A DNA stretch of 6,217 nt from Pseudomonadota bacterium (lineage in GTDB: Bacteria; Desulfobacterota; Desulfovibrionia; Desulfovibrionales; Desulfovibrionaceae). Position 1 is the stretch's first letter, and each line of letters starts with the position of its first letter. A program made the position numbers and the translations under genes. The stretch is taken from positions 1-6,217 of the forward strand of contig JAEXTU010000126.1 in NCBI GenBank assembly GCA_023453335.1. Direction: 5' to 3'. Under the pieces are notes generated by a model. That model searched no databases, was not told the origin of the DNA, and worked only from the letters and a program-made list of their open reading frames with translations. Shown here one piece after another: positions 1 through 6,217 of the stretch.

Positions 1-1478
1 GCCGCGGCCGCGGCCAGGGCGGCCAGCGGGGCAAGGGCCGCGATCTCGGCCGGCCCGAAGGACCCTGTCTGGTCAGGGGACTGGTTTGGGGGCAGGGCCA
101 TGACCTCGCCGCCGAACCCGCCGTCGGCCAGCATGGGCGCGGCCCAGTAGGGCTTGATGAACAGGGGGGCCACGGCGTCGCCCTCGGCCAGGCCCGGGGC
201 CCGGCCCAGGTAGCCGGCCAGGAGCGGCCGCAGCTCCGCGGCCAGGGTGTCCAGGTCCGCGGCCAGGGGCTTCAGGTCGTGGTCCAGGCGGCAGCGCAGC
301 ACCTGCCGGCCCCGGCCCCAGGCCAGGCCGTGCAGCAGGAAATGCTCGGCGTCCACCACGTAGGCCAGCCCGCCCGGGCAGCCCAGGCCCTCGCCCAGGG
401 CGCGGGCCACGGCGGCGAATATCTCCTCCCGGGAGCGGGCCAGGCCCAGCTCGGGGCCGGCGGCCAGCACCGCGGCCTGGGCCAGGCGGATGCGCTCCAA
501 CTCCGCGCCGCGGCGGGTGAGTTCGGCGTTGCCCCGCACCAGGGCGCGGTTGGCCTGCTGCAGGGCGCGGAAATAGAAGTGGGCCGCGTCGGCCTCCAGG
601 TCGAAAAGCGCGGCCCGCTCGGCGAATCCCCGGCCGATGCCGGCCCGGATCTCGTCCAGGCGGACGTCGTCCAGGCCCAGGGCCGCGGCCAGGGCGTCGC
701 GGCCCGCGGCGGACTCGGCGTCCCCGGGGTCGCCGTTCACCTCGTGGGCCAGGCGGTCGGCCAGGGCGGTCAGGAGCATGAGGTCCCGGTTGCCGTTCAG
801 GCCCAGGAGCACGTCCACGGGCTGGTGGTGCAGCCAGGCCGCGTCGGCCAGGGCCGAGGGCAGGCCGAAGCGGACGGCCAGGCGCTTGCCGGCCAGCACG
901 TGGTCCAGGCCCAGGCGGGCGATCTCCAGGTCCAGGAGCGCGCCCTCGCCGGCCGAGCGGCGCAGGAGCAGGTCCTCGTACTCCGGCCCCAGGGCGGAGA
1001 GCAGGGCCAACTGGCCGCAGTCGTGCACCATGCCCGCGGCAAAGGCCTCGCCGGCCAGGGCCGGGCGGGCGGCCTCGGCCAGGAGCCGGCCGGCCACCGC
1101 GGCGGTCAGGGCGTGCCGCCAGAGGTCCTTGAGCAGGGGGTCGCCGGACTTGGGGTCCTGCAGCAGGTGCTCGCGGATCACGATGCCCAGCACCACCTGG
1201 CGCAGGGTGGCCAGGCCGAGCACGGTGAGGGCCTGCTCCAGGGTGGAGACCTTGCCGCGCAATCCGTAGGCCAGGGAATTGGCCTGGCGCAGGACCTTGA
1301 GGGCCAATGACTGGTCGGATTCGATGAGCCGGGCCAGGTCGGCGAAGTCGGCCCCGTCCTCCAGGGCCAGGGAGAGCACCCGGGCGGCCACGGCCGGCGG
1401 GGCGGGCAACTCGTCAATGCGGCGCAGCACCTCTTCCACGTCGGGCGCGCCCGCGAACTCGAAGCCGGCCTCGTCCAC
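1..1478 (-). CDS. HDOD domain protein with C-terminal GAF-like domain, 3' end beyond the window (partial)
   Basis: 492 residues are visible and the frame stays open to the left edge, so the C-terminus is missing. Residues about 17-245 form an HDOD domain, a regulatory relative of HD phosphohydrolases: it opens with IDELPAPPAVAARVL and has SDQSLALKVLRQANS near 54-68. HD-type residues remain visible: H122, H152-D153 (MVHDCG), H193, HH217-218 and D241. A helix, probably coiled coil, spans about 298-335, and about 340-470 looks like a GAF sensor domain. HDOD proteins usually act as cytoplasmic signalling or scaffold proteins; the output domain here (kinase, cyclic-di-GMP or none) lies outside the window. 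GTG 1478 was chosen because a strong Shine-Dalgarno sits 5 bases upstream, and no ATG, GTG or TTG occurs between it and the in-frame TGA at about 1580. The HDOD call is firm. The GAF call rests on general pattern and is weaker. Confidence 0.85.
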   Translation of the reverse strand, partial: MDEAGFEFAGAPDVEEVLRRIDELPAPPAVAARVLSLALEDGADFADLARLIESDQSLALKVLRQANSLAYGLRGKVSTLEQALTVLGLATLRQVVLGIVIREHLLQDPKSGDPLLKDLWRHALTAAVAGRLLAEAARPALAGEAFAAGMVHDCGQLALLSALGPEYEDLLLRRSAGEGALLDLEIARLGLDHVLAGKRLAVRFGLPSALADAAWLHHQPVDVLLGLNGNRDLMLLTALADRLAHEVNGDPGDAESAAGRDALAAALGLDDVRLDEIRAGIGRGFAERAALFDLEADAAHFYFRALQQANRALVRGNAELTRRGAELERIRLAQAAVLAAGPELGLARSREEIFAAVARALGEGLGCPGGLAYVVDAEHFLLHGLAWGRGRQVLRCRLDHDLKPLAADLDTLAAELRPLLAGYLGRAPGLAEGDAVAPLFIKPYWAAPMLADGGFGGEVMALPPNQSPDQTGSFGPAEIAALAPLAALAAAA

Positions 1479-1483
1479 CTCGA

Positions 1484-1490
1484 CCTCCCC
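1484..1490 (-). promoter_or_regulatory. Ribosome binding site of the HDOD gene
   Basis: The minus strand reads GGGGAGG, then TCGAG, then GTG. This near-perfect anti-16S match at 5-base spacing fixes the GTG at 1478 as the start. It also suggests that this gene is translated independently of the upstream helicase gene. Confidence 0.8.
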
Positions 1491-1606
1491 TGTATCCCGA
1501 AGAAAATGCCGTCCTGGCCTTTCCCCGACCCCGCGGGCACTGGCGCGCCCGCCTCGGCAGACCCGGGAGGCTCCCCCTCAGAAGCCCTGCCCCGGCGCTG
1601 GGCGAA

Positions 1607-1637
1607 ACCTAGCCTATTTTCACCCGGCGGGCTAGGT
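1607..1637 (-). other. Inverted repeat spanning the helicase stop codon
   Basis: ACCTAGCC (1607-1614) and GGCTAGGT (1630-1637) are perfect 8-base inverted arms around a 15-base loop. On the minus strand the helicase TAG stop lies in the 5' arm. G-T wobbles could extend the stem by two or three pairs. Only three T follow the 3' arm, so it is not a classical intrinsic terminator, though a weak terminator or RNA 3'-end stabiliser is possible. A second small hairpin on the minus strand (arms GGCTTC and GGAGCC, 1569-1586) follows in the same gap. I found no convincing promoter in 1479-1631. Confidence 0.5.
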
Positions 1638-4538
1638 CCCCCACTGCACGGGCAGGCGCACGGTCTTGCCCGCCTTGTTGGTGAAGAGCAGGTGCCCGTG
1701 CTCCCGGCCGTAGAGGTAGAGGTCGCGGGTCACGGCCACGTCCTGCTTGCAGTAGGCCACGATCTGGTCCAGGCGGCCCTCCTTCCACCAGGCCAGGGCC
1801 TGCAAGCCGTCCGCGCTCTTGGCCGCGTTGAGGGTGGCGCGGGCCAGGGAGTCCAGGGACAGGCGGTAGCCCAGGCGCTCGAACACGTGCTCCAGCATGT
1901 CCAGGGTGGGCAGGGCGGCAAAGGCGAAGTCCGACACCCCGGACAGCACGTGGTAGTCGAAGCGCTTGAGGTTGAAACCCACCACCAGGTCCACGGCCCC
2001 CAGGTCCTCGGCCAGCTTGGGAATCTCCTCCTGGGTGTAGACCAGGAACTCGTCCCGGCCCGAGTCAAAGAGCACGGCGCAGGACACCCCCATGCGGTCG
2101 GCCTTGTTCCAGCCCCCCACCTCGGCGGCGCTGCGCCTGGTTTCGATATCCAGGGCCCCGAAGCGCACCGGCGGCCCGGGCTGCGGCGGGAACAACGTAG
2201 GCTGGGGCATGGACTCCTCCGTAAGCGTTTGCGTGGCTGGTTCCGTGCCGTTTTCCATGGCCTGTTCCGTGGGCCTTTCGGTAAGAACTCCCTGATCCTC
2301 AATGGTGGGCGCAGGGGCCTTCTGGATGGCCTCCAGCAGTGCCCGGGCCGCGGCCTTGTCGATGGGCCGGTTGCCCGAGCCGCACTTGGGCGAGTGTACG
2401 CAGGAGGGGCAGCCCAGCTCGCAGGGGCAGGTGGCGATGGCGCACAGGGTGCGGGAGAGCAGGTCCTCGGCTCGGCCGAAGGCCTGGCGGGTCAGGCCCA
2501 CGCCCCCTGGCATGCCGTCGTAGATGAACACCGCGGCCGCGCCCACCTGGGGATGGTAGGGCGTGGAGATGCCGCCCAGATCGTTGCGGTCGGTCATGAC
2601 CAGGAGCGGAAGGATGCCGATGGCCGCGTGCTCCATGGCGTGGATGCCGCCCATGAAGTGCATCAGCGCGTCCTCGGCAGCCCGCTGCACCTGGCGGGGA
2701 ATCTCGATCCACAGCCCCTCGGTCTCGAAGGTCAGGGGCGGCAGGTCCAGGGGCACGATGGTCAGTATCTTGCCCCCGCGCACCCGACGCTTTTCATAGC
2801 CCGTAATCGTCTCGGTGACCTTGAGCCGGCCAAAGAACACCCGCGCGCCATAGGCCGCCCGGCAGGCGTATATCTCCAGGATCTCGGTCTCCTTGGAGCT
2901 GCGCGCCCGGGTGTAATAATCCACCTTGGCCTTCGCCACCCGTACGGTGCGCGAGGCGATGTCCAGGTCGCGCACCACGAAGGTCTTGCCCAGGTGCAAA
3001 TACACCGCGCCCAGGTGGGTCTCCCGGAAGGCGCGGTGCTCGTCCACCTGGCCCACGTTCACCACCTCGCCGCCGGGCAGCTCGGCCTCGATGGCATAGG
3101 CGCCGCCCGCGCCGCGCAGGTCGATCTCCCGGTGCGGCCGCTTGCGCGAGGAGTGCAAAACCTGCCCGTCCTTGTCCCGCAACAGTCCGCCGGACAGCTC
3201 CAGCCGGCGCACCGCCTCCCCCACCCCGGGCTCGGCCAGCCAGGGCTCGCCTTCCCGCAGGGGCAATTCCGCCGCGGCGCAGACCAGGTGCCGGCCCAGG
3301 ATCACCTCGTTGGCCGGGTTGAGCACCGCGTTCTCCGCGGGCCGGTCGAAAAAGTCCCGGGGGTTGCGCATGAAATACTGGTCCAGGGCGTCCTCGCCGG
3401 CCACCAGAAGCACGGCCGAGGGCTGGCCGGACCGGCCCACCCGGCCGCCCCGCTGCAGGGTGGACATGACCGTGCCCGGGTAGCCCACCAGGATGCACAG
3501 GTCCAGGGCGCCGATGTCGATGCCCAGCTCCAGGGCGCTGGTGGAGACCACGGCCAAGAGCTCACCCGAGGCCATGCGCGCCTCGATGTCACGGCGCTCC
3601 TCGGGCAGGAACCCGGCCCGGTAGGCGCTGATGCGGTGCCGGTACTCCCCGGCCTTTTCCGCGCACCACAGGGAGATGAGCTCGGTCATCTTGCGGGACT
3701 GGCAGTACACGATGGTGCGCAGGCCCCTTGCCAGGGCCGCCTTGAGCAGCGAGATGGCCACGGACGAGGGTCCGGCAGCCATGGTCAGGGCCGGGTTCAG
3801 GAACAGGACGTGCCGCTCCCCGGCCGGGGCCCCGTTCTCGGTAACGCCCGTGACACTAAGGCCGGTAAGCTGCTCGGCCAGCTCCACCGGGTTGCCCACC
3901 GTGGCCGACAGGAAGGCGTAGGAGGGCTCCACCCGGAACCGGGCACAGACCCGCTTGAGCCGCCGGAACACCTGGGCCATGTGCGAGCCCAGGACCCCCC
4001 GGTAGGTATGCACCTCGTCCACCACCACGTGGGTGAGGCCGGCCAGGAAGGGCGACCAGGCCTCGTGGTGCGGCAGGATGGACAGGTGCAGCATCTCCGG
4101 GTTGGTCATAACCACGTGAGGCGGGTCGGTCCGTATCTTCTTCCGGAAATGCCCCGAGGTGTCGCCGTCGTAGATGGCCGCCGTGGGCCGCTCGCCCTTG
4201 GGCCAGGCCGCGGCCAGCTCCCGGAACCCCTTGAGCTGGTCCTGGGCCAGGGCCTTGAGCGGGAAAAGATACAGCGCCCGGGTGTCCGGGTTGCCCAGCA
4301 CCGCCTCCAGCACCGGCAAGTTGTAAATCAATGTCTTGCCGCTGGCCGTGGGCGTGGCCGCCACCACGCTCCGCCCGGCGCGCAACAGGTCCATGGCCCG
4401 GGCCTGGTGGCTGTAGAGCCGGGTTATCCCGCGCGCCTCCAGCAACCGTTCGATGGTCACCGGCCATTTCCGCGCGCACTCGGCGTACACCGCCTCGCGG
4501 GCGGGCAGCACCTCGTGGTGCACCACCAGCTGGCCCAA
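1632..4538 (-). CDS. YprA/MrfA-type DEXH helicase with DUF1998, fused to a YprB/MrfB-like DEDD exonuclease
   Basis: This 968-residue protein (counted from TTG 4538) has two enzymes in one chain. The superfamily 2 helicase core shows motif I TPTASGKT (62-69), motif Ia LFPLKALAQDQ (91-101), TNPEML (145-150), motif II DEVH (174-177), motif III SAT (211-213), motif V STSALELGIDIG (332-343) and motif VI QRGGRVGR (362-369). A DUF1998-type region near 625-720 ends in a Cys cluster (C704, C706, C710, C713, C719), probably binding metal. After a linker (about 741-790), an RNase H-fold exonuclease domain shows DIET (D797, E799), GFNLKRFD (N856, D861) and YCKQDV (Y929, D933), the DEDDy pattern. In Bacillus the helicase YprA (MrfA) and exonuclease YprB (MrfB) are separate proteins that repair mitomycin-type damage; the same role here is inference. 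All catalytic residues appear intact. The true start is probably upstream (see 4539-4628). The nearest neighbours are a two-component system upstream and an HDOD gene downstream. Confidence 0.92.
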   Translation of the reverse strand: MGQLVVHHEVLPAREAVYAECARKWPVTIERLLEARGITRLYSHQARAMDLLRAGRSVVAATPTASGKTLIYNLPVLEAVLGNPDTRALYLFPLKALAQDQLKGFRELAAAWPKGERPTAAIYDGDTSGHFRKKIRTDPPHVVMTNPEMLHLSILPHHEAWSPFLAGLTHVVVDEVHTYRGVLGSHMAQVFRRLKRVCARFRVEPSYAFLSATVGNPVELAEQLTGLSVTGVTENGAPAGERHVLFLNPALTMAAGPSSVAISLLKAALARGLRTIVYCQSRKMTELISLWCAEKAGEYRHRISAYRAGFLPEERRDIEARMASGELLAVVSTSALELGIDIGALDLCILVGYPGTVMSTLQRGGRVGRSGQPSAVLLVAGEDALDQYFMRNPRDFFDRPAENAVLNPANEVILGRHLVCAAAELPLREGEPWLAEPGVGEAVRRLELSGGLLRDKDGQVLHSSRKRPHREIDLRGAGGAYAIEAELPGGEVVNVGQVDEHRAFRETHLGAVYLHLGKTFVVRDLDIASRTVRVAKAKVDYYTRARSSKETEILEIYACRAAYGARVFFGRLKVTETITGYEKRRVRGGKILTIVPLDLPPLTFETEGLWIEIPRQVQRAAEDALMHFMGGIHAMEHAAIGILPLLVMTDRNDLGGISTPYHPQVGAAAVFIYDGMPGGVGLTRQAFGRAEDLLSRTLCAIATCPCELGCPSCVHSPKCGSGNRPIDKAAARALLEAIQKAPAPTIEDQGVLTERPTEQAMENGTEPATQTLTEESMPQPTLFPPQPGPPVRFGALDIETRRSAAEVGGWNKADRMGVSCAVLFDSGRDEFLVYTQEEIPKLAEDLGAVDLVVGFNLKRFDYHVLSGVSDFAFAALPTLDMLEHVFERLGYRLSLDSLARATLNAAKSADGLQALAWWKEGRLDQIVAYCKQDVAVTRDLYLYGREHGHLLFTNKAGKTVRLPVQWGT
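2190..2204 (-). other. Candidate beta-clamp binding pentapeptide QPTLF in the helicase-nuclease linker
   Basis: Residues 779-783 of the helicase-nuclease read QPTLF, matching the Q-x-x-L-F core of bacterial sliding-clamp binding motifs. It sits in a Pro/Gln-rich, probably disordered linker just before the nuclease domain, a normal setting for such peptides. Proline at position 2 is not the commonest choice. A five-residue match can arise by chance, so function is only a hypothesis. Confidence 0.35.
2208..2279 (-). repeat. Three degenerate 24-base (8-residue) tandem repeats in the linker
   Basis: Residues 754-777 of the helicase-nuclease divide into ERPTEQAM, ENGTEPAT and QTLTEESM, with Thr-Glu at the same place in each unit. 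At DNA level the plus strand shows TGGCTGGTTCCGTG at 2234 and TGGCCTGTTCCGTG at 2258, with a weaker copy, TGGACTCCTCCGTA, at 2210, all 24 bases apart. The stretch is visibly less GC-rich than its surroundings. The acidic, polar sequence suggests a flexible spacer between the helicase and nuclease domains. Confidence 0.65.
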
Positions 4539-4628
4539 CGGCTCGTTGGCCTTGAGGGCGTCCAGGTATTCGAGAAGGGTGCTGATCGGCGTGCGGGGCT
4601 GGTGCAGGAACCTAGGCCCCGTAAGGGC
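4539..4628 (-). other. Probable unannotated N-terminal coding extension of the helicase, lacking a standard start codon
   Basis: The helicase frame stays open upstream of TTG 4538 as far as a TGA at 4631-4629. The peptide just before the TTG includes STLLEYLDALKANEP, and the following residues read GQLVVHHEVLPAREA. This resembles the N-terminus of YprA-type helicases, so it is probably translated. The 90 bases contain no ATG, GTG or TTG in frame. Possible starts are CTG 4607, ATC 4586, or ATG 4632 if one base is missing or extra in this stretch. ATG 4632 has AGGGA about 8 bases upstream but reads only MSPYGA before a TAG at 4614-4612. The TTG itself has only weak Shine-Dalgarno support. Confidence 0.5.
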
Positions 4629-4631
4629 TCA

Positions 4632-4669
4632 TAGCCTGTTTCCCTGCCGCCGTCGACCGCACAGGGAGG

Positions 4670-4672
<3 letters not shown>
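4632..4672 (-). other. Inverted repeat between the regulator stop and the helicase leader
   Basis: Outer arms TAGCCT (4632-4637) and AGGCTA (4667-4672) enclose inner arms CCCTG (4642-4646) and CAGGG (4662-4666). Together they give 11 pairs, with a 4-base bulge on one side and a 15-base loop containing GTCGAC. On the minus strand it begins exactly at the regulator's TAG stop and ends on the A of ATG 4632. The AGGGA upstream of that ATG is partly inside the stem, so folding could limit ribosome access. There is no T-run, so it is a poor intrinsic terminator. Confidence 0.45.
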
Positions 4673-6040
<1,368 letters not shown>

Positions 6041-6053
6041 GGCGGCTCGGGGG

Positions 6054-6217
6054 TTAGACTGCGGGGAAGGTGATGGTGACCCTGGCCCCGCCCTCTTCGG
6101 CGTTGGAGAATGCCAGATCGGCCCCGTGGCTGTCCAGGATGGTGGCCACGATGGCCAGGCCCAGGCCGGTGCCGTGGTCCTTGGTGGTGAAGAAGGGATC
6201 GGCCACCTTCTCCAGGG
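6054..6217 (-). CDS. Sensor histidine kinase, C-terminal end of the ATPase domain (partial)
   Basis: The last 53 codons are present, ending with TAA at 6056-6054; the N-terminal part lies beyond the right edge. They hold the end of the HATPase_c domain: the F box DPFFTTK (residues 6-12 of the visible part), the G2 box GTGLGLAIV (15-23), then a closing strand (ARVTITFPAV). The enzyme autophosphorylates on a histidine not seen here and passes the phosphate to a receiver. Its immediate partner should be the NtrC-type regulator 13 bases downstream on the same strand, an arrangement typical of a two-gene operon. Sensor domains and membrane segments cannot be judged. Confidence 0.9.
   Translation of the reverse strand, partial: LEKVADPFFTTKDHGTGLGLAIVATILDSHGADLAFSNAEEGGARVTITFPAV

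Noticed and set aside
279..1310. Plus-strand frames (343 and 210 codons) and short minus-strand frames over the HDOD gene
   Set aside because: The third minus frame gives a coherent HDOD protein with a strong start; the others are Gln/Gly- or Arg/Ser/Pro-rich translations without domains.
1479..1631. Sigma-54 or sigma-70 promoter upstream of the HDOD gene
   Set aside because: No GG-N10-GC pair in a TGGCAC/TTGC context and no convincing -35/-10 pair was found on the minus strand.
1607..1637. Rho-independent terminator after the helicase
   Set aside because: The stem is only 8 bases with a 15-base loop and no T-tract beyond three T, so it is reported only as an inverted repeat.
4612..4632. 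Programmed +1 frameshift at GCC-TAG-G, as in the release factor 2 gene
   Set aside because: The tRNA on GCC would re-pair poorly with CCT after a +1 slip, and no stimulatory element is evident. A base error or an unusual start is more likely.
1506..4634. A 1042-codon open frame on the plus strand opposite the helicase
   Set aside because: Its translation is rich in Gly, His, Gln and Leu with no recognisable domain, and it mirrors a gene with clear catalytic motifs. Long antisense frames are expected opposite genes with G/C-biased third positions.

Overview
The window is a GC-rich bacterial chromosome segment in which every gene I can support lies on the minus strand. Transcription therefore runs from the right edge to the left edge. 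Codon use is dominated by G/C third positions. A sensor kinase with an NtrC-type regulator, an HDOD-GAF protein and a YprA-like helicase would suit a delta-proteobacterial (Desulfovibrio-like) organism, but that placement is inference: no taxonomic marker is present.

From right to left the layout is as follows. (1) 6054-6217 holds the last 53 codons of a sensor histidine kinase, with the FFTTK and GTGLGLAI ATP-binding boxes. (2) After 13 bases comes a complete 456-residue NtrC-family sigma-54 activator at 4670-6040, with receiver, AAA+ and Fis-type HTH domains. (3) A short gap follows, with an inverted repeat that starts at the regulator's stop codon. (4) A large DEXH helicase at 1632-4538 belongs to the YprA/MrfA family (with DUF1998 and a Cys cluster). 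It is fused through a repetitive, probably disordered linker to a YprB/MrfB-like RNase H-fold exonuclease. (5) A 153-base gap contains a second stop-codon inverted repeat. (6) An HDOD-GAF protein, 492 residues visible, starts at GTG 1478 behind a strong ribosome binding site and runs off the left edge.

The kinase and regulator form a two-component pair: the kinase phosphorylates the receiver, and the AAA+ domain then activates sigma-54 RNA polymerase at promoters outside this window. The helicase-nuclease is best read as a one-polypeptide version of the Bacillus MrfA/MrfB DNA-repair pair. Its linker carries three degenerate 8-residue repeats followed by QPTLF, which resembles a beta sliding-clamp binding pentapeptide. 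Its start is unclear: family-like coding sequence continues upstream of the first usable start codon (TTG 4538), and a nearby ATG with a good ribosome binding site is one base out of frame. This fused protein and its N-terminal puzzle are the most interesting part of the window. No RNA genes, insertion sequences or CRISPR repeats were seen.
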